Assembly (NCBI RefSeq): GCF_003569765.1
Contig: NZ_QXMG01000001.1
Span: forward strand, 265,084 to 329,083
Length of the DNA stretch: 64,000 bases
Direction of reading: 5' to 3'
DNA from: Caldimonas tepidiphila
GTDB taxonomy: Bacteria > Pseudomonadota > Gammaproteobacteria > Burkholderiales > Burkholderiaceae_C
The position numbers were made by a program, and so were the translations under genes. The stretch's first letter is position 1. Each line of letters begins with the position of its first letter. The notes beneath the pieces were generated by a model, which had not been told where the DNA came from, ran no database searches, and worked only from the letters and a program-made list of their open reading frames with translations. Positions 1 to 8,984 of this stretch are shown here, piece by piece.

Positions 1-3000
1 TCGTGAACACGCTCTTCGTGCTCGACGAGCCGAGCATCGGGCTGCACCCGCGCGACATGAACCGCATCGTCGAGGCGATGCAGCGCCTGCGCGACGCTGG
101 CAACACGCTGGTGGTGGTCGAGCACGACCCGGCGGTGATGCTCGCCGCCGACCGCGTGCTCGACATGGGCCCGGGGCCGGGCGCCGCCGGCGGCCAGCTC
201 GTGTTCGACGGCTCGCCGGAAGAACTGAAGGCCGCGCCGACGCTGACCGGCACCTACCTGGGCGCGCGCCGGCAGGTCGGCATCGGCCTGCGCCGGCTGG
301 TGGACGCGAGCACGCCCAAGCTCGTGATCGAGGGCGTGCGCGAGCACAACCTGCGCAATGTCTCGGTGGAGTTCCCGCTGCAGCGCCTGGTGTGCGTGAC
401 CGGCGTGTCCGGCTCGGGCAAGAGCACGCTGATGCAGGACGTGCTGTTCCCGGCGCTGGCGCGCCACTTCGGCCAGGCCACCGAGACGCCGGGCGAGCAC
501 GACCGGCTGCTCGGCGCCGACTGGCTCACCGACGCGGTCTTCGTCGACCAGTCGCCGATCGGCAAGACCGCGCGCTCGAACCCCGCGAGCTACGTCGGCG
601 CCTTCGACACGATCCGCGCGCTGTTCGCCGACTCGTCGCTCGCGCGCGAGCGCGGCTACGGCGCCGGCATGTTCAGCTTCAACGCCGGCGACGGGCGCTG
701 CCCGACCTGCGGCGGCTCGGGCTTCGAGCATGTCGAGATGCAGTTCCTCTCCGACGTCTACCTGCGCTGCCCGGATTGCGACGGCCGGCGCTACCGCGCC
801 GAGATCCTCGAGGCGACGATCGAGCGCGGCGACAGGGCGCTCAACGTCGCCGACGTGCTGGAGCTGACGGTCGCCGAGGCGGTGAAGCTCTTCGGCGCGG
901 ACCGCGAGGTGGTGCGCGCGCTGCAGCCGCTCGCCGACGTGGGCCTGGACTACGTCAAGCTCGGCCAGCCGGTGCCGACGCTGTCGGGCGGCGAGGCGCA
1001 GAGATTGAAACTCGCCGGCTTCCTGGCCGAGGCGGCGAAGAACGCCACGGCGAGCAAGCAGAAGCTCGCGAGGAAGGGGACGCTGTTCCTCTTCGACGAG
1101 CCGACCACCGGCCTGCACTTCGACGACATCGCCAAGCTGATGCGCGCGTTCAGGAAGCTGCTCGACGCCGGCCACTCGCTGATCGTGATCGAGCACAACC
1201 TCGACGTGATCCGCGCGGCGGACTGGCTGGTCGACCTCGGCCCCGAGGGCGGCGAGGCCGGTGGCGAGATCGTCTGCACCGGCACGCCCGACGACGTGAA
1301 ACAACACCCCACCTCGCACACCGGCGCCGCGCTGCGCGACTACGACAAGGCGCTCGGCCAGGGCGGCCTGGCGGTCGAGGAAGGCCGGCCGCTGCAGAGC
1401 GTCGCGCTCGCGCGCCGCCGCGAGGCGCGGCAGGCGGGTGAAGAGGTGATCCGCATCGTCAACGCCCGCGAGCACAATTTGAAATCGCTCGACGTGGACA
1501 TCCCGCGGGGGAAATTCAGCGTCGTCACCGGCGTGTCGGGCTCGGGCAAGTCCACGCTCGCCTTCGACATCCTGTTCAACGAGGGCCAGCGCCGCTACCT
1601 CGAGTCGCTCAACGCCTACGCGCGCTCGATCGTGCAGCCGGCGGGCCGGCCCGAGGTGGACGCGGTCTACGGCATCCCGCCCACCGTCGCCATTGAACAA
1701 CGCCTGTCGCGCGGCGGGCGCAAGAGCACGGTGGCGACCACCACCGAGCTGTACCACTTCCTGCGCCTGCTCTACGTGAAGCTCGGCGTGCAGCACTGCC
1801 CGGTGTGCACGCCGGACGCGCGCGTGCCGGTGCAGCCGCAGACGGCGGAGTCGATCGCCGCGCAGCTGATGCGCGACTACCGCGGCCGCCACATCGGGCT
1901 GCTGGCGCCGCTGGTCGTCAACCGCAAGGGCGTCTACACCGACCTCGCGAAATGGGCCAAGGCGCGCGGCCACACCCACCTGCGCGTCGACGGCGCGTTC
2001 CTGCCGGTCGATCCCTGGCCGCGGCTGGACCGCTTCAAGGAGCACACGCTCGAGCTGCCGGTCGGCGACATCGTCGTCGCGCCGGCCAACGAGGCCGAGC
2101 TGCGCGCGCTGCTGGGCCAGGCGCTCGAGGCCGGCAAGGGCGTGCTGCATGTGCTCAGCTCCCTCGACGGCCTGCGCGAATCGATGGCCGAGGGCGGCAG
2201 CGGCGCCGGCATCGGCGAGCTGCGCGTGTTCTCCACGAAGCGCGCCTGCCCGAGCTGCGGCACCAGCTTCCCCGAGCTGGACCCGCGCCTGTTCTCCTAC
2301 AACAGCAAGCACGGCTGGTGCGGCGACTGCGTCGGCACCGGCGTCGCGCTCACGCGCGAGCAGCGCCGCGCGCTCGACGACTCGATCCGCGACGACGGCG
2401 AGCGCGGCCGCGAGCAGAGCTTCGCCGAGCCCGAGGTCGAGGACGTCGGCGAGCAGCCCTGCGGCACCTGCCACGGCGCGCGGCTGAACGCGACCGCGCT
2501 CGCGGTGCGCTTCCATGGCGAATCGATCGCGCAGATCGCGGCGCGCTCGGTCGAGGAGGCCCGCGACTGGGTCGAGGCGCTGCCCCTGGGCGAGCGCGAG
2601 CAGGCGATCGCGCGCGACGTGGTCAGCGAGATCCGCAACCGGCTCGAGTTCCTCGGCGACGTGGGCCTGGGCTACCTGACGCTCGACCGCGCCGCGCCGA
2701 CGCTGTCGGGCGGCGAGGCGCAGCGGATTCGCCTCGCGGCGCAGCTCGGCTCCAACCTGCAGGGCGTGTGCTACGTGCTCGACGAGCCGACCATCGGCCT
2801 GCACCCGCGCGACAACCGCATCCTGCTCGATGCCCTGGAAAAGCTCGGCAGCCTCGGCAACACGCTGGTGGTGGTCGAGCACGACGAGGACACGATCCGG
2901 CGTGCCGACCACATCATCGACATCGGCCCCGGCGCGGGCAAGCGCGGCGGCCGCGTGGTCGCCCAAGGAACGGCCGCGGAGCTGGCGCGCCACGAGGACT

Positions 3001-4175
3001 CGCTCACCGGCCGCTTCCTCGCCCGGCCGCTGCTGCACCCGCTGCAGCCGCGGCGGCCGGTCGCGCGCGACAGCGCGCGGCTCGTCGTGAAGGGCGCCGA
3101 GCTGCACAACCTGCGCAAGGTCGATGCCGGGGTGCCGCTGCACCGGCTGGTCGCGGTGACCGGCGTGTCCGGCTCGGGCAAGTCCACGCTCGCGCGCGAC
3201 GTGCTGCTCGCCAACGTGCAGGCCATCATCGCCAGCCGGGGCAAGGGGCTGCCGGCGCCGCAGGGCTGCAAGTCGGTCGAGGGCTGGGAGCTGATCGACC
3301 GCGTGCTGGAGGTGGACCAGACGCCGATCGGCAAGACGCCGCGCTCCTGTCCGGCGACCTACATCGGCTTCTGGGACATGATCCGCAAGCTCTTCACCGA
3401 GACGCTGGAAGCCAAGGCGCGCGGCTACGCCGCGAGCCGCTTCAGCTTCAACACCGGCGCCGGCCGCTGCCCGGCCTGCGAGGGCCAGGGCCTGCGCACG
3501 ATCGAGATGAGTTTTCTCCCTGACGTGAAGGTGCCCTGCGACGTCTGCCACGGCGCACGCTTCAACGCCGAGACGCTGGCCGTCACCTGGCGCGGCAGGA
3601 ACATCGGCGAGGTGCTGAACATGGAGGTCGACGAGGCGGTGGAGTTCTTCGCCTCGATGCCCTCGATCGCGCACCCGCTGCAGCTGCTCAAGGACGTGGG
3701 CCTGGGCTACCTGACGCTGGGGCAACCGTCGCCGACGCTGTCGGGCGGCGAGGCGCAGCGCATCAAGCTCGTCACCGAGCTGTCGAAGGTGCGCGACGAC
3801 GTGACGCGCCGCGGCAACAAGGCGCCGCACACGCTCTACGTGCTCGACGAGCCGACGGTCGGCCTGCACATGGCCGACGTCGAGAAGCTGATCCGCGTGC
3901 TGCACCGGCTGGTCAACGGCGGGCACAGCGTGGTGGTGATCGAGCACGACCTCGACGTGATCGCCGAGGCCGACTGGGTGCTCGACCTCGGCCCCGAGGG
4001 CGGCACCGGCGGCGGCCGGATCGTCGTCGCCGGCACGCCCGAGCAGCTGGTCGCGTCGGGCAGCCACACCGGCGTGTCGCTCGCGCCGGTGCTGGCGCGG
4101 CAGGCGCCGGCGGAAGAACAGGACGAGGGGACGACGGACACACACGAGGCGCCCTTGGCGCAACAATCCCGGTGA
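1..4175 (+). CDS. uvrA: Giant tandem UvrA (excinuclease ABC subunit A), 5' end outside window
   Basis: This is a UvrA-type DNA damage-recognition ATPase of nucleotide excision repair, open at the left edge; at least 1391 codons are visible. A normal UvrA has about 940 residues and two ABC modules. Here the end of a first UvrA copy is seen: Walker B LDEPSIGLHPRD near nt 21-56, then a full second module with Walker A GVSGSGKST near nt 403, a C-x2-C zinc module near 700-790, LSGGEAQRLKLA and FDEPTTGLH. It is followed in frame by a complete second UvrA from about nt 1450, with Walker A at about 1531 and 3163, LSGGEAQR at about 2704 and 3736, and zinc cysteines near 2250 and 3466. Giant duplicated UvrA proteins are known in some proteobacteria; their division of labour is unclear. 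Its stop overlaps the start of the next gene. Confidence 0.93.
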   Translation, partial: VNTLFVLDEPSIGLHPRDMNRIVEAMQRLRDAGNTLVVVEHDPAVMLAADRVLDMGPGPGAAGGQLVFDGSPEELKAAPTLTGTYLGARRQVGIGLRRLVDASTPKLVIEGVREHNLRNVSVEFPLQRLVCVTGVSGSGKSTLMQDVLFPALARHFGQATETPGEHDRLLGADWLTDAVFVDQSPIGKTARSNPASYVGAFDTIRALFADSSLARERGYGAGMFSFNAGDGRCPTCGGSGFEHVEMQFLSDVYLRCPDCDGRRYRAEILEATIERGDRALNVADVLELTVAEAVKLFGADREVVRALQPLADVGLDYVKLGQPVPTLSGGEAQRLKLAGFLAEAAKNATASKQKLARKGTLFLFDEPTTGLHFDDIAKLMRAFRKLLDAGHSLIVIEHNLDVIRAADWLVDLGPEGGEAGGEIVCTGTPDDVKQHPTSHTGAALRDYDKALGQGGLAVEEGRPLQSVALARRREARQAGEEVIRIVNAREHNLKSLDVDIPRGKFSVVTGVSGSGKSTLAFDILFNEGQRRYLESLNAYARSIVQPAGRPEVDAVYGIPPTVAIEQRLSRGGRKSTVATTTELYHFLRLLYVKLGVQHCPVCTPDARVPVQPQTAESIAAQLMRDYRGRHIGLLAPLVVNRKGVYTDLAKWAKARGHTHLRVDGAFLPVDPWPRLDRFKEHTLELPVGDIVVAPANEAELRALLGQALEAGKGVLHVLSSLDGLRESMAEGGSGAGIGELRVFSTKRACPSCGTSFPELDPRLFSYNSKHGWCGDCVGTGVALTREQRRALDDSIRDDGERGREQSFAEPEVEDVGEQPCGTCHGARLNATALAVRFHGESIAQIAARSVEEARDWVEALPLGEREQAIARDVVSEIRNRLEFLGDVGLGYLTLDRAAPTLSGGEAQRIRLAAQLGSNLQGVCYVLDEPTIGLHPRDNRILLDALEKLGSLGNTLVVVEHDEDTIRRADHIIDIGPGAGKRGGRVVAQGTAAELARHEDSLTGRFLARPLLHPLQPRRPVARDSARLVVKGAELHNLRKVDAGVPLHRLVAVTGVSGSGKSTLARDVLLANVQAIIASRGKGLPAPQGCKSVEGWELIDRVLEVDQTPIGKTPRSCPATYIGFWDMIRKLFTETLEAKARGYAASRFSFNTGAGRCPACEGQGLRTIEMSFLPDVKVPCDVCHGARFNAETLAVTWRGRNIGEVLNMEVDEAVEFFASMPSIAHPLQLLKDVGLGYLTLGQPSPTLSGGEAQRIKLVTELSKVRDDVTRRGNKAPHTLYVLDEPTVGLHMADVEKLIRVLHRLVNGGHSVVVIEHDLDVIAEADWVLDLGPEGGTGGGRIVVAGTPEQLVASGSHTGVSLAPVLARQAPAEEQDEGTTDTHEAPLAQQSR

Positions 4176-4612
4176 TGGACTCCACTGCCTCCCCCCCCTT
4201 GCCTGCCGGACTGCTCGACTGCGAGGGCACCCTGGTGCAGGCGCTGCGCGCCTCGATCCCGCGCCTGATGGCGGTCTATGCCTTCGGCAGCCGGATCTCG
4301 GGCGATGCCGGCCCCGACAGCGACCTGGACCTCGCCGTGCTGGTCGAGGGCTATGCCGATCCGCTCGTGCTGTGGGAGTTGTCGGGAACGCTGGCCGATC
4401 TGGCCGGCTGCCCGGTGGACCTGCTGGACCTGCGGGCCGCTTCGACGGTGATGCAGCACCGGATTCTCACCACCGGCCTGCGCCTGTGGGCGCGCGACGT
4501 GCAGGCGGGCCTGTTCGAGAGCTTCGTGCTGAGCGAGAAGACCGCGCTCGATACGGCCCGGGCCGGGCTGCTGGCCGACATCGCGAAGGATGGGAGGATC
4601 CATGGCGGATGA
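4175..4612 (+). CDS. mntA: MntA-type nucleotidyltransferase antitoxin (type VII TA)
   Basis: This is a minimal nucleotidyltransferase of 145 residues. The signature GS-x10-DxD is intact: GS at about residues 38-39, followed by DSDLDL. In characterised type VII systems MntA transfers AMP to a tyrosine of the HEPN toxin HepT and so neutralises it. The ATG at 4175 shares its A with the uvrA stop (TGATG), so translation is probably coupled to uvrA; a GTG at 4172 is an alternative start. The C-terminus overlaps the following hepT by 11 nt, the usual tight arrangement for such pairs. The family call rests on the motif and on the partner gene; activity is inferred. Confidence 0.88.
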   Translation: MDSTASPPLPAGLLDCEGTLVQALRASIPRLMAVYAFGSRISGDAGPDSDLDLAVLVEGYADPLVLWELSGTLADLAGCPVDLLDLRAASTVMQHRILTTGLRLWARDVQAGLFESFVLSEKTALDTARAGLLADIAKDGRIHGG

Positions 4613-5039
4613 CGTGCTGCTCAACAAGGCCGCGACGATCGAGCGCTGCGTGGCCCGCGCCCGCGAGGAGTACGCGCGCGGGCCGGACAGCTTCGCCACC
4701 GACTACACACGCCAGGACGCGGCCATCCTCAACATCCAGCGCGCCTGCGAGGCGGCGCTGGACATGGGCCAGCACCTGGTGCGGCGCGAAAGGCTGGGGG
4801 TGCCGCAGAGCGCCCGCGACGTGTTCGCTCTGCTGTCGCGGGCCGGATGGATCGAGCCGGCGCTCGCCGATGCGCTCAAGCGCATGGTGGGCTTCCGCAA
4901 CGTGGCGGTGCACGACTACCAGGCCTTGCAGTTGCCGATCACCGTCAAGGTCATCACTGAGCACCTGGACGAGTTTCTCGACTATTCGCGGGCCCTGCTG
5001 CTGAAGGACGGGGACAGGGCGGGCCCGTCGTCCGGCTGA
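4602..5039 (+). CDS. hepT: HepT-like HEPN (DUF86-type) toxin
   Basis: This is an all-helical HEPN protein of 145 residues. The conserved R-x4-H-x-Y motif is present as RNVAVHDY, with R99, H104 and Y106. In known HepT toxins R and H form the RNase centre and Y is the residue modified by MntA. All three are kept, so both toxicity and neutralisation look possible. The ATG at 4602 was chosen because GGGAGG lies a few bases upstream; an in-frame ATG at 4590 would add four residues. It overlaps mntA by 11 nt. Here the antitoxin gene comes first and the toxin second. Confidence 0.87.
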   Translation: MADDVLLNKAATIERCVARAREEYARGPDSFATDYTRQDAAILNIQRACEAALDMGQHLVRRERLGVPQSARDVFALLSRAGWIEPALADALKRMVGFRNVAVHDYQALQLPITVKVITEHLDEFLDYSRALLLKDGDRAGPSSG

Positions 5040-5058
5040 AAGCCGCAGGCGCAGGAAT

Positions 5059-5649
5059 TCATTGCGGCTGCAGCCAGCCCACCCGCCCCTGCCCCGCCTC
5101 GCCGACGCGCCTGACGAAGGCGTCCGCCGCGTCCTGCGGCAGGCTGATGCGCAGCTCGACCTGGCTGCCGTGCGCCACGTCGAGCAGCACCGCGCCGGCC
5201 GCGTCGATCTCGCGGCGCAACAGGCCCTCGAGCGCGTAGGGCACCGTGCAGCGCAGCGTCGCGAGCTTTCGCAGCGGCACCTTCTGCGCCTGCAACAGCG
5301 CCTGCGCCACCGCGTCGGTGTAGGCGCGCACCAAGCCGCCGGCGCCGAGCTTCACGCCGCCGTAGTAGCGCACGACGGTGGCGAGCACGCCCTCGAGGTC
5401 CTGGTGGCGCAGCACGTCGAGCATCGGCCGCCCGGCGGTGCCGCCGGGCTCGCCGTCGTCGACCGCAGCCGACTGGCCGCCGGCGAGCAGCGCCCAGCAG
5501 ACATGCGCCGCCCCCAGATGCTCGGCGCGCAGCTGCGCGACGCGCCCCTGCGCCGCGGCGCGGTCGGGCACCGCCTCGACGCAGCCGAGGAAGCGGCTCT
5601 TCTTGATCGTCAGGTCGCTATGGACGGCAGAAGCGAGCGAGAACGGCAC
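5059..5649 (-). CDS. YigZ/IMPACT family protein (UPF0029)
   Basis: This is a protein of 196 residues of the YigZ/IMPACT family. The N-terminal IMPACT domain shows [22 protein letters not shown] and [18 protein letters not shown], which are the diagnostic conserved blocks. A shorter C-terminal ferredoxin-like domain (DUF1949-like) follows. Eukaryotic IMPACT regulates Gcn2; the bacterial role is unsettled, and a link to translation or ribosomes is often suggested. The start is GTG, one base after the stop of the upstream yitT-like gene on the same strand, so the two are cotranscribed and probably translationally coupled. It converges with hepT across about 20 bp. Confidence 0.85.
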   Translation of the reverse strand: MPFSLASAVHSDLTIKKSRFLGCVEAVPDRAAAQGRVAQLRAEHLGAAHVCWALLAGGQSAAVDDGEPGGTAGRPMLDVLRHQDLEGVLATVVRYYGGVKLGAGGLVRAYTDAVAQALLQAQKVPLRKLATLRCTVPYALEGLLRREIDAAGAVLLDVAHGSQVELRISLPQDAADAFVRRVGEAGQGRVGWLQPQ

Positions 5650-5650
5650 C

Positions 5651-6265
5651 TCACATCCCCAGGTAGCGGCCGGGCCGGTGGTTGATCGCCAGCACCAGGT
5701 TCAGCGCCACCGCGCCGAGCACCGACAGCAGCACGCGCTGCGGCTCGACGGTCGAGAAGGCCGCCAGCACGATCACGCCGTCCACCGCCATCTGCACCTT
5801 GCCGGCGCGCCAGCCCCAGCGCTCCTGCAGGTAGAAGGCGACGATGCCGACGCCGCCGAGGCTGGCCTTGTGGCGGAACAGGATCAACAGGCTGGTGCCC
5901 ATCAGCAGCCCGCCGATCACCGCCGCGTAGAGCGGCTCCAGCCGCTCGATGCCGAGCACCAGCGGCTGCAACTCGGCGAACACCGACAGCAGCGCCACCG
6001 CGGCGAAGGTCTTCACCGTGAAGGCCCGCCCCATGCGGCGCAGCGCCAGCCAGTAGAAGGGCAGGTTGACGAGAAAGAAGACCGGGCCGAAGCCGAGGCC
6101 GCTCCAGTAGTGCAGCAGGAAGGCGATGCCGGCGGTGCCGCCGGTCAGCAGGCCGGCATGCGCGTAGAGCGCGAGGCCGAGCGACAGCATCAGCGTCGCG
6201 ACGACGAGCGCCTGCGCGTCCTCGAGGTGGGTGTGGCGCACGGCGGGCGGAGGGGAGGCTTGCAT
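5651..6265 (-). CDS. YitT family integral membrane protein
   Basis: This membrane protein of 204 residues has about five hydrophobic segments. The YitT/DUF161 pattern is visible: an N-terminal segment ending in [16 protein letters not shown], then [18 protein letters not shown], then [21 protein letters not shown]. The family is found in the inner membrane of many bacteria and has no agreed function; a transporter-like role is only a guess. It is the first gene of a two-gene unit with the IMPACT family gene downstream. Its start faces the SulP gene across a 309-bp intergenic region, so its promoter must lie there. Confidence 0.8.
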   Translation of the reverse strand: MQASPPPAVRHTHLEDAQALVVATLMLSLGLALYAHAGLLTGGTAGIAFLLHYWSGLGFGPVFFLVNLPFYWLALRRMGRAFTVKTFAAVALLSVFAELQPLVLGIERLEPLYAAVIGGLLMGTSLLILFRHKASLGGVGIVAFYLQERWGWRAGKVQMAVDGVIVLAAFSTVEPQRVLLSVLGAVALNLVLAINHRPGRYLGM

Positions 6266-6323
6266 GGGACGGAGCGACGCGGAAAGGACGGGGGCGAAGA
6301 ATCAGGGATTCTCGCAGTTGACA

Positions 6324-6459
6324 GGCGGCCCGCGCCTCGATCGCGGGCCGCCGCTAGAATGATGCGATGCAACATCCCCCCGCCCTTCCCCAGGGCCCGG
6401 CCGCGCGGACCTGTCCGCCCTAGCGGGCGGCCCGCGCCGGGAGTCCGCCGCAGGACTCC
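6324..6459. repeat. Inverted and direct repeats in the yitT-SulP intergenic region
   Basis: The 309-bp gap 6266-6574 contains no convincing gene. Arms GGCGGCCCGCG (6324-6334) and CGCGGGCCGCC (6342-6352) are perfect 11-bp inverted repeats around a 7-nt loop. The 13-mer GGCGGCCCGCGCC occurs at 6324 and again at 6426. A second hairpin has arms GGAGTCC (6440-6446) and GGACTCC (6453-6459). A consensus -35-like TTGACA (6318-6323) lies just before the first palindrome and TAGAAT (6355-6360) just after it, but they are 31 bp apart. A function as operator or attenuator is only inferred. Confidence 0.5.
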
Positions 6460-6574
6460 GTCCCGGCCGCGCCGGGACCGAACCCGTCTCTCCGCTCGAC
6501 ACCGCCCCGGTGTCCCCCTGTCGTCCGCGTCCGGCTGCCGCGCGCGGCGATGCGATCCATTGCGAGCTCCCTTC

Positions 6575-8056
6575 ATGTCCCTCGACTCCATCCGCCAGGA
6601 GTGGTTCTCCAACGTGCGCGGCGACCTGCTGTCCGGCCTCGTCGTCGCGCTGGCGCTGATCCCCGAAGCCATCGCCTTCTCCATCATCGCGGGCGTCGAT
6701 CCGAAAGTGGGGCTCTACGCCTCCTTCTGCATCGCCGTCGTGATCGCCTTCACCGGCGGGCGCCCGGGCATGATCTCGGCCGCCACCGGCGCGATGGCGC
6801 TGGTGATGGTCACGCTCGTCAAGGAGCACGGCCTGCAGTACCTGCTCGCCGCGACGTTGCTGACCGGCGTGCTGCAGATCGCTGCCGGCTATCTGCGCCT
6901 CGGCGTGCTGATGCGCTTCGTGTCGCGCTCGGTGGTCACCGGCTTCGTCAACGCGCTGGCGATCCTGATCTTCATGGCGCAGCTGCCCGAGCTCACCGGC
7001 GTGAGCTGGGTGGTCTACGCGATGGTCGCCGCGGGCCTGGCGATCATCTACCTGCTGCCGCTGCTGACGCGCGGGGTGCCCTCGCCGCTGGTGTGCATCG
7101 TGGTGCTGACGGCGGCCTCGCTCGCGCTCGGCCTGGACGTGCGCACCGTCGGCGACATGGGCGAGCTGCCCGACAGCCTGCCGGTGTTCCTGCTGCCGGA
7201 CGTGCCGCTCACCTGGGAGACGCTGCGCATCATCGCGCCCTACTCGGTCACGCTCGCGGTGGTGGGCCTGCTCGAGTCGCTGATGACGGCGCAGATCGTC
7301 GACGACCTGACGGACACGGCCAGCGACAAGAACCGCGAGTGCAAGGGCCAGGGCATCTCCAACATCGCCGCCGGCCTGCTCGGCGGCATGGCGGGCTGCG
7401 CGATGATCGGCCAGTCGGTCATCAACGTGAAGTCGGGCGGGCGCGGGCGGCTGTCCACCTTCGCCGCGGGCGTGCTGCTGCTGATCTTCGTCGTCTTCCT
7501 CGGCGACTGGGTGGGGCGCATCCCGATGGCGGCGCTGGTCGCGGTGATGATCATGGTGTCGATCGGCACCTTCAGCTGGGCCTCGCTGCGCGACATCCGG
7601 CGCCTGCCCTGGAGCTCGAGCGTGGTGACCTTCGCCACCGTCGCGGTGGTGGTCGCGACGCACGACCTGGCGCAGGGCGTGCTGGTGGGCGTGCTGCTGA
7701 GCGGCCTGTTCTTCGCGCACAAGGTCGGCCGCGTGCTGCACGTCGGCTCGCGCCTGGAGGACGGGGGCCGCGAGCGCGTCTACACCGTGGTCGGGCAGGT
7801 GTTCTTCGCGTCGGCCGACGCCTTCGCCGCGGCCTTCGACTTCAAGGAGGTGGTGCCGAAGGTGCGCATCGACGTGAGCCGGGCGCACTTCTGGGACATC
7901 ACCGCGGTGAGCGCGCTCGACCGCATCGTGCTGAAGTTCCGCCGCGAGGGCACGACGGTCGAGGTGACAGGACTGGACACGGCGAGCGCGACGATGGTCG
8001 ACCGCTTCGGCGTGCACGACAAGCCGGACGCGGACGCGCGGCTGATGGGCCACTGA
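6575..8056 (+). CDS. SulP family anion transporter with STAS domain
   Basis: This inner-membrane transporter of 493 residues belongs to the SulP (SLC26) family, whose members carry sulfate, bicarbonate or dicarboxylates. The N-terminal hallmark is visible in [20 protein letters not shown], followed by about ten or more hydrophobic segments. A cytoplasmic STAS domain makes up the last hundred residues, with [20 protein letters not shown]. The reading frame stays open far upstream, but the ATG at 6575 starts the recognisable SulP N-terminus. A universal stress protein gene follows after 25 bp. The substrate cannot be read from sequence; the short N-terminus and the stress-protein partner recall bicarbonate or sulfate SulP types. 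Confidence 0.9.
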   Translation: MSLDSIRQEWFSNVRGDLLSGLVVALALIPEAIAFSIIAGVDPKVGLYASFCIAVVIAFTGGRPGMISAATGAMALVMVTLVKEHGLQYLLAATLLTGVLQIAAGYLRLGVLMRFVSRSVVTGFVNALAILIFMAQLPELTGVSWVVYAMVAAGLAIIYLLPLLTRGVPSPLVCIVVLTAASLALGLDVRTVGDMGELPDSLPVFLLPDVPLTWETLRIIAPYSVTLAVVGLLESLMTAQIVDDLTDTASDKNRECKGQGISNIAAGLLGGMAGCAMIGQSVINVKSGGRGRLSTFAAGVLLLIFVVFLGDWVGRIPMAALVAVMIMVSIGTFSWASLRDIRRLPWSSSVVTFATVAVVVATHDLAQGVLVGVLLSGLFFAHKVGRVLHVGSRLEDGGRERVYTVVGQVFFASADAFAAAFDFKEVVPKVRIDVSRAHFWDITAVSALDRIVLKFRREGTTVEVTGLDTASATMVDRFGVHDKPDADARLMGH

Positions 8057-8081
8057 GAAACCAGGAAGCAAGGAGACCGTG

Positions 8082-8951
8082 ATGGACAAGGTGATCGCCT
8101 GCATTGCCGACCGGGCCGACGGCGACGACGTCTGCGCGCACGCCGCCTGGGCTGCGACGCGGCTCGGCACGCCGCTGGAGCTGCTGCACGTGCTGGACCG
8201 GCATCCCGAGACCGCGCCGGTGCAGCCGCAGGACCTGAGCGGCAGCATCGGCGTCGATGCGCAGGAGGCGCTGCTCGCGCAGCTCGCGACGCTCGACGAG
8301 CAGCGCGCTCGCGTCGCGATGGAGCACGGCCGGCTGCTGCTGCAGTCGGCACGCGAGGCGGCCGAGCGCGCCGGCGTCGCGCAGGTCGAGACGCGGCAGC
8401 GCCACGGCGCACTGGTCGACACGCTGCTCGAGCTCGAGCCGGGCACGCGGCTGTTCGTGCTCGGCGCCGGCCGCCACCACCGCGAGGACGGCCCGGGCGG
8501 GCGGCTGCACCTGGACCACCGGCTCGAGCGGGTGGTGCGCGCGGTGCAGCGGCCGGTGCTGGTCGCCTCGCGCGGCAGCTTCACGGCGCCGGCGAGCGCG
8601 CTGATCGCCTTCGACGGCAGCGCCACCGGCCGCGCGATGGTCGAGCGCGTCGCGGCCAGCCCGCTGCTGCGCGGCCTGCCGCTGCACGTGGTGATGGCCG
8701 GCGGCGAGCGCGCCGGCCGCGAGGCGCTGGACTGGGCGCGAGCCCGGCTCGAGGCCGCAGGCTTCGACGCTCAGGCCGCGCAGCTCGCGGGCGAAGCGGA
8801 GACGGCGATCGGCGACTACCAGCGCCGCCACGGCCTGTCGCTGCTGGTGATGGGCGCCTACGGCCACTCGCGCATCCGCCAGCTGATCGTGGGCAGCACG
8901 ACGACGACGATGCTGCGCACCAGCGCCGTGCCGGTGTTGATCCTGCGCTGA
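8082..8951 (+). CDS. Universal stress protein, tandem UspA domains
   Basis: This is a cytoplasmic protein of 289 residues with two Usp domains. The C-terminal domain ends with the ATP-binding pattern G-x2-G-x9-G-S/T, seen as GAYGHSRIRQLIVGSTTTTM, followed by the usual VPVLIL. The N-terminal domain keeps the fold but has a degenerate loop (GAGRHHREDG). Tandem Usps act as nucleotide-binding stress or transporter regulators. The ATG at 8082 is preferred because AGGAGA starts at 8071; the GTG at 8079 is too close to that site. It lies 25 bp after the SulP gene, so the two are likely one transcript, and it may tune the transporter. Confidence 0.85.
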   Translation: MDKVIACIADRADGDDVCAHAAWAATRLGTPLELLHVLDRHPETAPVQPQDLSGSIGVDAQEALLAQLATLDEQRARVAMEHGRLLLQSAREAAERAGVAQVETRQRHGALVDTLLELEPGTRLFVLGAGRHHREDGPGGRLHLDHRLERVVRAVQRPVLVASRGSFTAPASALIAFDGSATGRAMVERVAASPLLRGLPLHVVMAGGERAGREALDWARARLEAAGFDAQAAQLAGEAETAIGDYQRRHGLSLLVMGAYGHSRIRQLIVGSTTTTMLRTSAVPVLILR

Positions 8952-8961
8952 GCCGACGGCG

Positions 8962-8984
8962 CGGCCCGCCTCAGCGGCGGGCCG
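8962..8984. terminator. Palindrome between usp and msrQ ends
   Basis: Arms CGGCCCGCC (8962-8970) and GGCGGGCCG (8976-8984) form a perfect 9-bp stem with a 5-nt loop between two convergent genes; the right side lies inside the msrQ end. No long T-run follows on either strand, so it is only a weak bidirectional terminator candidate. Confidence 0.4.

Noticed and set aside
5378..6574. N-terminal extension of the SulP frame
   Set aside because: The extension is antisense to the IMPACT and YitT genes and has an Arg/His/Gln-rich composition; the SulP family start is at 6575.
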